A program made the translations under genes and the position numbers. DNA of 64,000 nt, from the NCBI RefSeq assembly GCF_016919065.1, contig NZ_JAFFQA010000008.1, positions 62,001 to 126,000 on the forward strand, in the 5' to 3' direction. The notes beneath the pieces are model-generated. The model saw only the letters and a list, made by a program, of their open reading frames with translations, searched no databases and was not told where the DNA came from. This DNA is from Desulfobulbus rhabdoformis (GTDB taxonomy: Bacteria; Desulfobacterota; Desulfobulbia; Desulfobulbales; Desulfobulbaceae). Below, piece by piece: positions 1 to 8,386 of the stretch (within the stretch, counting starts at the first letter, position 1; each line of letters begins with the position of its first letter).

Positions 1-79
1 GGCGGTCTGGAAACCGTTTACTGCTTGTATCGAGGTGCCTGTCCTACACACAGTATTCAAAAGAGAATTGGAGAGAGAA

Positions 80-1045
80 ATGAAGAAAGTATTATGTGCA
101 TTGGCTGTTGCGTCCATTGCAGCGCCAATTGTTTCGGCTCAGGCTATGACCTTGTATGAAAAGGATGGCCTGAAATACAAGATGAAGGGTGATTGGCAGA
201 TTCAGCTTCGTCAGAAGGCCGGTGAAGACAAGGATCTCGATGTAGAATACGATGACCTTGAAATCAAGAATAACATTACCTATGATTTGGGCAACGGCCT
301 GAGAGCCATCGGTGAGCTGGATTTTGGATTTAAAAAGGCTGCCGACGAATCAGACGACGATGAGCGTGGGCACCTTGAGGAGGCCTATCTCGGGTTTGGC
401 TACGAAAACTTTGAATTCGTTTTTGGTAAAACCGATAGCGCGACCGATGAATTCGGTATTGAGGGTGCCATTGAATCACCCCTAAAAGACGATGTTTTTG
501 ATAAGGAAAAGGTCGATGAGGGGGACGACCTGCTCAAGGTCAGCGCTGAATTTGCCGATATGGTTACCGTCATCGTTTCTCACGAGCTTGATGCTGAGAG
601 CAGTGACAGTTCTGAAAATGGTGGGTTCACCGATATTTTTGCAAGCGTTGAGTTTTCCGGCTGCACCATTGGGGCTGCGTACTCCTCTTTCGACACCAAT
701 GTAGTTGGCGAGGACAGACTTGACCTCTATGGTGTAAGTATTGCCTATGACGCGAAAGTTGTCGAGGTTGGTGCTGATTACAGTGTGGTCGATGATCCCA
801 ATAAATATGATTATGATTTCTTAAATATTTATGTCGGGGTACCTGTTAAGTCCTTTAAAATTGGCGCAGGTTTTCAACAGATTGACTACGATACCGATGC
901 AAAGGAAGATGTTTCCGCTTGGTACGCCAATGTCACTTATAAATTTCCGGCACACAAAAACGTGAGCGTTTTTGCTGAAATTCAAGACACCGATGAAGAT
1001 AATTCCGATATGGGATATCTCGTAGGCGCACGCATTAAATTCTAA
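80..1045 (+). CDS. Outer-membrane porin-like beta-barrel protein
   Basis: A 321-residue exported protein. The ATG at 80 is chosen because a GGAGAG ribosome site precedes it and it begins a classic signal peptide (MKKVLCALAVAS..., cleavage likely after SAQA); an in-frame ATG further upstream would bury that signal. The mature part is acidic, with alternating hydrophobic and polar strands, many Asp/Glu-rich turns, and a last strand ending in Arg-Ile-Lys-Phe. A terminal Phe is typical of outer-membrane barrels. It resembles Gram-negative trimeric porins, which admit small solutes. No substrate can be inferred. It is transcribed alone and followed by a long hairpin repeat. Confidence 0.75.
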   Translation: MKKVLCALAVASIAAPIVSAQAMTLYEKDGLKYKMKGDWQIQLRQKAGEDKDLDVEYDDLEIKNNITYDLGNGLRAIGELDFGFKKAADESDDDERGHLEEAYLGFGYENFEFVFGKTDSATDEFGIEGAIESPLKDDVFDKEKVDEGDDLLKVSAEFADMVTVIVSHELDAESSDSSENGGFTDIFASVEFSGCTIGAAYSSFDTNVVGEDRLDLYGVSIAYDAKVVEVGADYSVVDDPNKYDYDFLNIYVGVPVKSFKIGAGFQQIDYDTDAKEDVSAWYANVTYKFPAHKNVSVFAEIQDTDEDNSDMGYLVGARIKF

Positions 1046-1066
1046 GAGTTCGCTTCTCTGTTATAA

Positions 1067-1215
1067 ATTGACTGCCTGTCTCCTGAAACCGTTACGGCGG
1101 GTGCAACTGAACAATACATGAATTTGCAAAAATACGTTGTCTTATTAAAAAGATGCGTTGTTCAGTGACCACTCGCCGTCACGGATTCGGGTGTCTGTTC
1201 TGGCAGGCAGTCAAT
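1067..1215. repeat. Family A palindromic repeat, copy A1, enclosed by a 12-bp inverted repeat
   Basis: The outer arms ATTGACTGCCTG (1067-1078) and CAGGCAGTCAAT (1204-1215) pair perfectly. Inside are the family A arms (CCGTTACGGCGGGTG at 1089-1103; the matching arm ends in GATTCGGG near 1191). The centre is a core of about 60 bp starting AACTGAACAATACATG and ending GTTGTTCAG. It lies 21 bp after the porin stop, and a T-run follows at about 1227, so it may also end porin transcription. Confidence 0.75.
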
Positions 1216-1378
1216 CTCATCCAGCTTTTTTTCTATCCTTCCCCGTACAATCCCTTTTATCCCCCCACTCCTCGATCACCCCGGTGAATACTGCGTGAAG
1301 GTGACTTCTCATTAGACCTCCTATCAAAAAATGGAAAGAGGTGAGATGAAGAAGGTTCAACGTGTCGAGACAATAATA

Positions 1379-1469
1379 GGGAATCTCGAATAATTGCTTT
1401 TTTTTCCAATCTCGCGGAGTCTGGCGCTTACCTGACCTTGATTGAAAAATTTAATTTTCCAAGACTCCC
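1379..1469 (-). repeat. Family B repeat, short inverted copy B3
   Basis: Read on the minus strand this begins GGGAGTCTTGGAAAATTAAA and contains TTTTTCAATCAAGG. It ends with AGCAATTATTCGAGATTCCC, matching both ends of the copies at 12915 and 58940. It carries one copy of the nested motif, inverted, CGGAGTCTGGCGCTTACC at 1415-1432. The middle third of the full-length family is missing. Confidence 0.65.
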
Positions 1470-1517
1470 AATACATTGATAGTAACCGCTTACAGTTTCG
1501 ATAATACGAGTTCTTTC

Positions 1518-1587
1518 AGGGGGCCCCCCCTGATCGCTTGCCATTGATATGGGGAGCTCTAAAAAGCAGAAATGCTTTAGAGCTCCC
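1518..1587. other. Two hairpins between the porin and DUF2057 genes
   Basis: CAGGGGGG/CCCCCCTG at 1518-1534 is a GC palindrome. GGGAGCTCTAAA at 1552 pairs with TTTAGAGCTCCC ending at 1587 across a short loop. They sit beyond the stop of the minus-strand DUF2057 gene and could end transcription from either side, but no strong U-tract follows. Otherwise the 1046-1673 gap holds only repeats A1 and B3; I see no gene in it. Confidence 0.5.
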
Positions 1588-1673
1588 TCTGGTGGAGAAT
1601 CTATAAATGGGGAATAGGGGAGAGACTTTGTCTATCTCAACAGGATGTTAGCTATCTGGGGACAAGCAAATAT

Positions 1674-2333
1674 TTATTCTTTAATCCATCTCTTGAACTT
1701 ATCCCGGGTGGCGTCATCAGCCTGCATATACCAGTATTTCAACATGTCATCAGCCATATTTGGTTGTGCCCCTTGGGGAGCCATGTCCTTGCCATGAACT
1801 TGCGGCATAGTGTGACGGGACATGGAAGACGAGGCTCCTTGGGAGAAGCCTTGTGAAGTGTAGGCAGGCATGGCAGCTGGAGAATTGGTCCGGTTAAATG
1901 CTGCAAGTTCGGTCTCGTAATCCCGCAAAAGCTGAAAACCTTCTTTTTCGAGTTTGTCGACGGCGATCTCTATTTTTTTGCCAGAGAGGGAGGTTACGGC
2001 AATATTTGGTTCTTGATTGAATTGTCTGATACTCTGTCCACTTCTGATTCGAGGGATGGTCATTTTAAGTGCTTGATCGGCAGCGCTAAATTTCACCACA
2101 AAAACATCAGAATATTCCATGTCTGCATCCATGTGTTTGCCAACATCTTTGATTACCCTCACAGCAAGTTGATTCATACCGTTTTGCAAAGATACTTTGT
2201 TTGTAAAATTTGTTGCCTTACCGTTAACGGCGAGAACTGTCATAGTTCTGGGAAGCTCCATAGAGACAGAGGCCCATGCAGGAGAACCAACACATAAAAG
2301 AGCAGCGGACAGGAAACCAATAAACAACTTCAT
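1674..2333 (-). CDS. DUF2057 (YccT-like) exported protein
   Basis: 219 residues with a signal peptide (MKLFIGFLSAALLCVGSPAWA). The mature start has the family pattern of beta strands (LPRTMTVLAVNGK..., GMNQLAVRV). The C-terminus LKYWYMQADDATRDKFKRWI matches the DUF2057 signature in which an LKYW motif is followed by AD..TR..F..W. Members are periplasmic; enterobacterial YccT has been linked to curli control, and nothing here ties this protein to curli. An Ala/Ser/Gln/Met-rich linker (about 150-190) separates the N-terminal domain from the C-terminal motif. The start codon has AAGG upstream. It is transcribed alone. Confidence 0.7.
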   Translation of the reverse strand: MKLFIGFLSAALLCVGSPAWASVSMELPRTMTVLAVNGKATNFTNKVSLQNGMNQLAVRVIKDVGKHMDADMEYSDVFVVKFSAADQALKMTIPRIRSGQSIRQFNQEPNIAVTSLSGKKIEIAVDKLEKEGFQLLRDYETELAAFNRTNSPAAMPAYTSQGFSQGASSSMSRHTMPQVHGKDMAPQGAQPNMADDMLKYWYMQADDATRDKFKRWIKE

Positions 2334-2773
2334 AACGAGTTTTTCCTTAAAAAAAGGGTTTGGGCCTCACGCGGTATGCTTCAATGTGAGCAACGCACCG
2401 GGATGCCTGTGACGATAGTAATGACCTCTATACGAATTCATTTGCTTGCCAACACTACACTCTGACAAGAAAAACATGTTCCGGTATCAGTCCCGATTTG
2501 GTAACTACGGGATAACTAATCGACGGTAAATTATAATTGTATTTCACCCATATTTTTAAAGGATTAGGAAAGAGTTATAACTCTGTGCGGCACGAATGAC
2601 ACGTCACCGAACCAGTGCAGCAAGCCATGTTTACAACCACCAAACGGATATGAGCAGAAACCGTTGGCCTGAGGAATACTTTTTGCCGGCCAATATTGTC
2701 TTCTTGCGTTATTTTTAGTGTGCTTTGCATACCTTGGGCAGTTGTTCCCGCTGTCGGCAACATAACTTGCCAA
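2334..2773. other. Intergenic stretch without a recognised gene
   Basis: This stretch has no convincing gene. Open frames on the minus strand at 2564-2860 are short, overlap the potD terminator and have no family resemblance. The region upstream of 2333 should hold the DUF2057 promoter, but no clear -35/-10 pair was found. Confidence 0.4.
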
Positions 2774-2812
2774 TAAAAAAAGGTCGTCTCCTGCGTAGCG
2801 GATGACGACCTT
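2774..2812 (-). terminator. Rho-independent terminator of the pot operon
   Basis: AAGGTCGTC (2780-2788) pairs with GACGACCTT (2804-2812). On the minus strand the stem is followed by a run of Ts (the A-run at 2774-2780). It lies just after the potD stop. Confidence 0.85.
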
Positions 2813-2835
2813 ATCTCTTTGAAAATAAAAAATCT

Positions 2836-3876
2836 TTAGTGGGTTTTCAGTTGTACCCAATACTGTTCATAGAGCTTCAGCGTGTCGGCATCAAGGTGAT
2901 CCAGAAATTCTCCTTGAGCAACCATTTCAGGGCTGGGATTGACGATGCTATTTTTTTTCATCGCCTCAGGGAGCAGAGTAATGGCTTTGGTATTGGGGGA
3001 AGAGTAGCCCATGGCTTCGCTTATAGCGGCCGATACCTTGGGGGTAAGTACATAATCCATAAAGGCATAAGCTGCCTCAAGGTGCTCAGCCCCTTTGGGG
3101 ATGCAAAAACTATCTAGCCAGAGACTGAATCCTTCAGGCGGATAAATATAGGTAATAGCAGGATTCTCGCTGTTGGCGATAAAGGCCTCGCCATTATAGA
3201 CGAGCCCTGCGGCTACCTCGCCAGCCAAGAGAGCCTGTTTGGGGGAGTCCGAGTCAAAGACGCGAATATTGGGCATAAGTTTCTGTAACTGCTGATAGGC
3301 CTTTTCCAGGTGTTCAGGGTTGGTCTCGTTAATGGAGTAGCCCAATGTTTTCAGTCCAATGCCAATGACTTCACGCAGATCATTGGGCATTATCAGCCGC
3401 CCTTTGAGTTCCGGTTTCCACAGATCAACCGCCTTGGTAATGGTTTCTTTTGGCAAAAGTTCGGTATTGACCGCAATAGAGGTCGAGCCCCACATGTAGG
3501 GAATCGAATAACCGTTGTTCGGGTCAAAGGACTGATTGACGAACCGTGGCGCAACCAAACTGAAATGAGGAATTTTTTTGGTGTCGATTGGAAGAAGCAA
3601 GCCTTCTCGCCGCATCAGACCGACAAAGTCTGAAGAGGGGACAACAATATCGTAGCCTTTGCCCACCAGTTTGACCTTGGCATACATGGCTTCGTTGGAA
3701 TCATAGGTAGAGATATTGACCTTGATTCCTGTTTTTTTACTAAAGTCAGCCACCACCTCATCGGGAATGTATTCCGACCAGATATAGAGATTAAGGACCT
3801 TGTCGCTGGCCAGAGCTGAGGTCGTTAGCGCCCAGACGGTCGCAGCCATGAGCACAGCTTGTACAATGTTCTTCAT
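2836..3876 (-). CDS. potD: Spermidine/putrescine ABC transporter, periplasmic binding protein PotD
   Basis: 346 residues, close to the 348 of E. coli PotD. A signal peptide ends at TTSALA, followed by LNLYIWSEYIPDEVVADF, the typical PotD/PotF opening in which Trp and acidic residues line the polyamine site. Further typical segments are NGYSIPYMWGSTSIAVN and the GEVAAGLVYNGEAF region. It binds polyamine in the periplasm and delivers it to PotBC. It is last in a potA-potB-potC-potD operon, overlaps potC by 4 nt (ATGA), and a terminator follows it. Whether spermidine or putrescine is preferred cannot be read from the sequence. Confidence 0.93.
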   Translation of the reverse strand: MKNIVQAVLMAATVWALTTSALASDKVLNLYIWSEYIPDEVVADFSKKTGIKVNISTYDSNEAMYAKVKLVGKGYDIVVPSSDFVGLMRREGLLLPIDTKKIPHFSLVAPRFVNQSFDPNNGYSIPYMWGSTSIAVNTELLPKETITKAVDLWKPELKGRLIMPNDLREVIGIGLKTLGYSINETNPEHLEKAYQQLQKLMPNIRVFDSDSPKQALLAGEVAAGLVYNGEAFIANSENPAITYIYPPEGFSLWLDSFCIPKGAEHLEAAYAFMDYVLTPKVSAAISEAMGYSSPNTKAITLLPEAMKKNSIVNPSPEMVAQGEFLDHLDADTLKLYEQYWVQLKTH

Positions 3877-4640
3877 TCTTTCTCCTTAAGCAATGTTCTT
3901 GAGAGAACGAGGGCAACTATGGTGATGCCCATCATCACCACGCAGAGAGCGTTAACATCGGGTTTTATCCCGAGACGAACCATGGAGTAAATCCGTAGCG
4001 GTAGTACCTCGAAGTCGGGGCCGGTGGTAAAAAAACTGATAATGACGTCATCAAGCGAAAGGGTAAAGCTGAGCAGCCAGCCGCCGACAACAGCGGGTAA
4101 TGCCAGCGGGATGACTATAAAGCGAAAGACCTGATACTCATCGGCTCCCAGATCCTTGGCTGCATCGAGAATGTCACGCTGAAAGCCATGGAAGCGCGAG
4201 TAGACCGTGGTCGCGACAAAGGGCACGCAGAGCACCGCATGGGCCACGAGCAGAGTCGGAAAACCAAGGGGCAGATGCAGGGCTAAAAAGAGTAGCAGCA
4301 AAGAGATGGCGATGACGATGTCCGGTGACATCATCATCACAAAAAGACTGCCAAAGAGCAGTTTCCTGCCGGGGAATCGGTATTGGTGCATGATAAAGGC
4401 GGCCACTGTTCCCATCAGGGTAGCCAGGGTAGCTGCACAACCGGCAATGAGCAGTGAATTCAGTGCCGCAGACATAAGACTGCTGTTATGCCAAAGCTTT
4501 TCGTACCAGCGCAGGGTAAAACCGTGCCAGGCGAGTGAATACTTGGAATCGTTAAAGGAGAAAATCGCTACCACCACAAGGGGCAGATACAAAAAGGCGT
4601 AGACCAGGCCAGCATAGATCCATTTGAGCCGGCGACTCAT
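3873..4640 (-). CDS. potC: Polyamine ABC transporter permease PotC
   Basis: 255-residue inner-membrane permease with about six hydrophobic segments. The MetI-type coupling loop that contacts the ATPase is AAKDLGADEYQVFRFIVIPLA near residues 160-180. It forms the channel with PotB. It overlaps potB by 4 nt and potD by 4 nt, indicating translational coupling. Length and order match the potABCD arrangement. Confidence 0.93.
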   Translation of the reverse strand: MSRRLKWIYAGLVYAFLYLPLVVVAIFSFNDSKYSLAWHGFTLRWYEKLWHNSSLMSAALNSLLIAGCAATLATLMGTVAAFIMHQYRFPGRKLLFGSLFVMMMSPDIVIAISLLLLFLALHLPLGFPTLLVAHAVLCVPFVATTVYSRFHGFQRDILDAAKDLGADEYQVFRFIVIPLALPAVVGGWLLSFTLSLDDVIISFFTTGPDFEVLPLRIYSMVRLGIKPDVNALCVVMMGITIVALVLSRTLLKEKE

Positions 4641-5491
4641 TGCATCGCCTCCCTGTTCAGTCGCTTGCTGGCAAAAAAGTAAAGCAACAGCATCAGCCCC
4701 ATGGCAACAGTCATGGTTACGGAGGCGGCGGCTCCCATGGGGATGTTGCGGTAGATCAGAAACTGGTCACGAATATAGTTGCCCAAAAGCATGGAGCGCG
4801 CACCACCTAACACATCTGCCACGTAAAACATGCCAAGAGCAGGCAGGAAGACCAGCATGCACCCGGCTATAATGCCAGGTGTGGTCAGGGGAACGGTGAT
4901 ACGAAAAAAGGTGTTCAGCCAGTTTGCTCCCAGATCTCGCCCTGCCTCGACCAGGCGGGGATCAACCGCTTTGAGCGCCGCATAGAGGGGCAAAATCATA
5001 AAGGGGAGCAGGGTGTACACGAGGCCGATAAACACCGCGGTCTGGGTGTACATCAGCTGTAGGGGCATTTCAATCAGGCCAAGCGCCATGAGTACCTGGT
5101 TGATGACGCCGTTTGCCTTGAGCATCATGACCAGGGCGTAGGTGCGAATGAGGGAATTGGTCCAGAAAGGGATCATGACCAGCAGCAGCATGAGGGGTTG
5201 CACCTTTGCGGAGGACTGCGCCAAAATATAGGCAAAGGGATACCCCACCAGCAGGCAGAGCAGAGCCGCCACCCCGGCAAGAAGAATGGAGGACCGAGCC
5301 ATGCTGAAAACAGCAGGGGAGATGAGATGCTGATAATTGGAAAAACTCAGACCGGATTGGACGAGCTGATCATCTCCAGGTAGAAGAAAACTGGCAATAA
5401 AAAGGATCAGGTAAGGGATGAGAGCCAGAACAACCATCCAGGTGTAGGTCGAGCCAATAAGGAGCTGTCGAAATCGGGAGCTATTTTTCAT
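4637..5491 (-). CDS. potB: Polyamine ABC transporter permease PotB
   Basis: 284 residues with six predicted membrane helices. The coupling motif EAGRDLGANWLNTFFRITVPL lies near residue 180-200, and a periplasmic loop follows the first helix. It pairs with PotC. Its start overlaps the end of potA by 11 nt, so the four genes form one tightly coupled transcript. Confidence 0.92.
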   Translation of the reverse strand: MKNSSRFRQLLIGSTYTWMVVLALIPYLILFIASFLLPGDDQLVQSGLSFSNYQHLISPAVFSMARSSILLAGVAALLCLLVGYPFAYILAQSSAKVQPLMLLLVMIPFWTNSLIRTYALVMMLKANGVINQVLMALGLIEMPLQLMYTQTAVFIGLVYTLLPFMILPLYAALKAVDPRLVEAGRDLGANWLNTFFRITVPLTTPGIIAGCMLVFLPALGMFYVADVLGGARSMLLGNYIRDQFLIYRNIPMGAAASVTMTVAMGLMLLLYFFASKRLNREAMQ

Positions 5492-6602
5492 AGGGCAGCA
5501 CTACCTCCCACCCTTCGTACCAGCCAAGGATAACCTTATCCCCTGGCTTGAAGCTGAGGTCTTCACTGTCCTCATCGAAGAATTCCGTTACCTGAACGGT
5601 TTTTCCATCCTCAAGGGTGACCTCGACATCATAGGTTGCCCCTTGATAATAGAGGCGTTGCACGGTTCCTTTGAGCTTTGCCTGGTGAAAAGAGGCGAAA
5701 AGATCTCGGGACTTGGCCACGTCTTGCTCCAGCTCCAAGCGAAAATCCTCTGGACGCAAGAGCACATGCACCCGTTGACCTGGGGTAACATTCCGCTTAC
5801 TGCGCAAGCTGACCTGGGCGCCTTCCACCATGGCTGCAAAGGTTTGCGGTCCGCTCTGTTGCTCGATTACACCGTCAAGCACATTGATATCTCCTACAAA
5901 GTCCGCAACATAGAGATTGACCGGTTCTTCGTAGATTTCCATGGGAGTGCCAATCTGCTCAATGTGCCCACCCTGCATCACCACCACCCGGTCTGACATG
6001 GCAAAGGCCTCGTCTTGATCATGGGTTACCAGAATGAAGCTGATGTTGAGTGTGCGCTGCAGTCGCTTGAGTTCGCGTTGCATCTGTTTGCGCAGGCGGT
6101 GATCCAGGGCAGAGAGTGGCTCGTCCAAGAGTAAGACACGAGGTTGATTGACAATGGCGCGTGCTATGGCCACCCGCTGTTGTTGGCCACCTGAGAGTTC
6201 AGACGGGCGACGACGTTCTCGACCGGTAAGCTGTACTCGTTTGAGAGCCTGAGCAACGAGGCCGTTGATTTCGTCCTGAGCTTTCCGGGCCATGCGTAAC
6301 CCAAAGGCCACGTTATCAAAGACGCTCATGTGGGGAAAGAGCGCGTAATTTTGAAAGACCGTATTGACAGCGCGTTTTTCCGGGGGAATTCCCTCAACCG
6401 GCATGCCATCAAGCAGCAGGGTACCACTGGTACAGGATTCAAATCCGCCGATCAGCCGCAGCAGGGTGGTCTTGCCACAACCGGATGGCCCCAGCAGTGA
6501 GAGAAATTCTCCGTCGGCAACACGTAAGGAGATGTCAGAGAGTGCCTGCTCTCCGTTGTATTGTTTATTCACCTCAATGAGTTCTATAACCGGTTTGTCC
6601 AA
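5481..6602 (-). CDS. potA: Polyamine ABC transporter ATPase PotA
   Basis: About 373 residues. It has Walker A (GPSGCGKTT), the Q-loop (FQNYALFPHMSV), signature LSGGQQQR, Walker B (VLLLDEPLSALD), the H-loop (THDQDEA) and a C-terminal TOBE-type regulatory domain (about 270-370), as in PotA. It energises uptake from the cytoplasmic face. Start choice: a TTG at 6602 has GGGAGA about 6 nt upstream, whereas an in-frame GTG at 6620 lacks a clear ribosome site; the GTG would add six residues. First gene of the operon. The 140 bp upstream showed no clear promoter. Confidence 0.92.
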   Translation of the reverse strand: MDKPVIELIEVNKQYNGEQALSDISLRVADGEFLSLLGPSGCGKTTLLRLIGGFESCTSGTLLLDGMPVEGIPPEKRAVNTVFQNYALFPHMSVFDNVAFGLRMARKAQDEINGLVAQALKRVQLTGRERRRPSELSGGQQQRVAIARAIVNQPRVLLLDEPLSALDHRLRKQMQRELKRLQRTLNISFILVTHDQDEAFAMSDRVVVMQGGHIEQIGTPMEIYEEPVNLYVADFVGDINVLDGVIEQQSGPQTFAAMVEGAQVSLRSKRNVTPGQRVHVLLRPEDFRLELEQDVAKSRDLFASFHQAKLKGTVQRLYYQGATYDVEVTLEDGKTVQVTEFFDEDSEDLSFKPGDKVILGWYEGWEVVLPYEK

Positions 6603-6712
6603 CCAAAGTCTCCCACGCACACGAATAAAAGGTGACCCAAAGTCATTGAATATAAAGAATTAATCCGTTGTACGACTAGAACAACGAAAAAAGTCATCAA
6701 TAATTTTACTGC

Positions 6713-6749
6713 ATCTGTGACTGCGGATGGTCGCTGAGCGCTCACAGAT
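6713..6749. other. Hairpin downstream of the YitT gene
   Basis: ATCTGTGA (6713-6720) pairs with TCACAGAT (6742-6749). It begins 12 bp beyond the stop of the minus-strand YitT gene. There is no U-tract, so it may be a degenerate intergenic repeat rather than a terminator. Confidence 0.4.
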
Positions 6750-6760
6750 TGAGGTACGAC

Positions 6761-7618
6761 TTAATAAATTTTTCGTTTCCCAAACGTTGAGCCAATAACG
6801 TTAAAGCTGTTTTCGACGATAAACAGGGCATGTTCATCAACGTTGAACACGGCATTTTCTAGCTTTTTTAGCTGAAGGTTGTTGGTAATCGCCATGAGGA
6901 TCAAGCGATCGTTGCCACTAAAGGCTCCTTTGGCTTTTATAAAGGTTGCACCTTGGCGCAGAACCTCGCTAAAGGTTTTGGCGATAGCCTCATTTTTTTC
7001 GCTGATCACATAAACGATTTTTCGCTGATTGAAAAGAGAGAGAACATGCTCAACCGTGGTCGAGGAAATAAAGACAAGGATAATTGAAGCGATGATGATA
7101 TCAGGAGTGTAAAACGAGATGGTTAACCCGAAAAGCAACACATTAAAGAGCATATAGATCTTGCCCACCCCTAGGTTAAAACGGGTGTTGAGCATGATCG
7201 CAGCAATATCGAGTCCACCTGCAGAACCAATCGAGCGCAGGATAATACCCGAACCGGCACCGCTGACAATACCACCAGCAATGGCAGCATAGAGTTGATC
7301 CTTAATCTGAAAATCAAAGGTGACCCACTGGGTTGCCAGAGTGATCACCAGCATGCCATAGAGGCTGTACCAAAAAAAACGGCGGCCAACGAAGAACCAG
7401 CCCAAAACAAAGAGAGGAATATTAAAAATAAGATACCATAGTGAAGGCGAGAGGAGCTGGGTCTTATAATAGACCAGCAGTGTCGCACCATAGAGGCCGC
7501 CGGTTATAAAGGAGTTGTTGATCACTGCTCCGTTAATACCCAATGCAAAGAGCACAGAACCAGCGGTGAGCAAAACAAGATTCCATAAAATAGAAGAGGT
7601 GGGATTACGATGTATCAT
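6761..7618 (-). CDS. YitT family membrane protein (YitT plus DUF2179 domains)
   Basis: 285 residues. Five hydrophobic helices (about 10-190) make up the YitT_membrane domain, including the conserved GSAGGLDIAAIMLN stretch. A soluble C-terminal DUF2179 domain (about 200-280) contains the typical VYVISEKNEAIAKTFSEVL and RLILMAITNNLQLKKLE segments. YitT proteins are widespread and of unsettled function; a transport role is often guessed. It is transcribed separately from pot, with its own ATG preceded by GGGAC. Confidence 0.85.
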   Translation of the reverse strand: MIHRNPTSSILWNLVLLTAGSVLFALGINGAVINNSFITGGLYGATLLVYYKTQLLSPSLWYLIFNIPLFVLGWFFVGRRFFWYSLYGMLVITLATQWVTFDFQIKDQLYAAIAGGIVSGAGSGIILRSIGSAGGLDIAAIMLNTRFNLGVGKIYMLFNVLLFGLTISFYTPDIIIASIILVFISSTTVEHVLSLFNQRKIVYVISEKNEAIAKTFSEVLRQGATFIKAKGAFSGNDRLILMAITNNLQLKKLENAVFNVDEHALFIVENSFNVIGSTFGKRKIY

Positions 7619-7753
7619 GAGCGTCCCACCTCAAAATCAAAACATATTATTATATACATCGGTTACTCAATACGATAGCCAGGGGGCATGCACCGGATAT
7701 ACAAAGAGGAATCTCAGTCAGGCACCGGTTGCGATACATGTTGTACAAGAAGA

Positions 7754-7863
7754 CCTGAATCCGTGACGGCGGATGGTCTCTGGATAGCATATTCAGTTGA
7801 TAATACGAAAATTTTCAAACTAATTTATTTGCTATTCAGTTTCACCCGCCGTTACGGATCCAG
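7754..7863. repeat. Family A palindromic repeat, divergent copy A4
   Basis: It opens with CCTGAATCCGTGACGGCGG and closes with CCGCCGTTACGGATCCAG, so the outer arms match family A. The core has drifted: it keeps ATTCAGTTGATAATACG and GCTATTCAG but not the near-identical 60-bp centre of A1-A3. It fills the gap between the YitT and zinc-ribbon genes. Confidence 0.65.
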
Positions 7864-7902
7864 AGAAGAGGATGTAAGTGGACCATAGCGAAGACAAGAA
7901 GG

Positions 7903-8124
7903 CTAATCGTCATACTCATCGTCAAAATCACTGCCTTCATCCTCCCCCTCATCCAGAGGTTGCAGGCGAATGGGGTCCAAGGAAACGATCAGGTATTCGG
8001 CCTCACAATCGTTGCAATAGACGGCATCATCCTCTTCACTGAAACCTTCGATGATGATATCACCGCCACAGAGTTTACATTCTTCAATCTGAACGTCTTC
8101 CTCTTCCTCAGTATAATCAATCAT
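7903..8124 (-). CDS. Small acidic zinc-ribbon protein
   Basis: 73 residues. Two CxxC pairs (CKLCGG near 17-20 and CNDCEA near 37-40) form a probable zinc ribbon, flanked by acidic runs at the N-terminus (EEEED) and C-terminus (DEGEDEGSDFDDEYDD). The pattern resembles LysW-like or CPXCG-type mini-proteins, but no specific family can be named. Codon use is like its neighbours and the ATG has AAGGA upstream, so it is probably a real gene. Function unknown. Confidence 0.6.
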   Translation of the reverse strand: MIDYTEEEEDVQIEECKLCGGDIIIEGFSEEDDAVYCNDCEAEYLIVSLDPIRLQPLDEGEDEGSDFDDEYDD

Positions 8125-8386
8125 TGGTCAATCCTTAGGAAAGTTAAAATCCCTAAAAATGGGTCGCATACCCCAAAGGGGCACAACGCGTCAGCTTCGA
8201 CACAGTGAAGGGGAAAGCAGCACCCACCTTCTTGTGGGCACTATACACCGCTTAATCCGTCAATGAAAAATGAAATTTTTTCAAGATATTTATTTTTATA
8301 AAAAGCAAATAATTTTGTTGGAAAACAGCAAGGAGGTGGCGCTATGCCATGAGTGATGGTTTTTGCGGCAAGGGAGCCTGCGCAGG

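Noticed and set aside
2564..2860. Small minus-strand ORF upstream of the pot terminator
   Set aside because: It runs through the terminator hairpin and the end of potD in another frame, with no domain.
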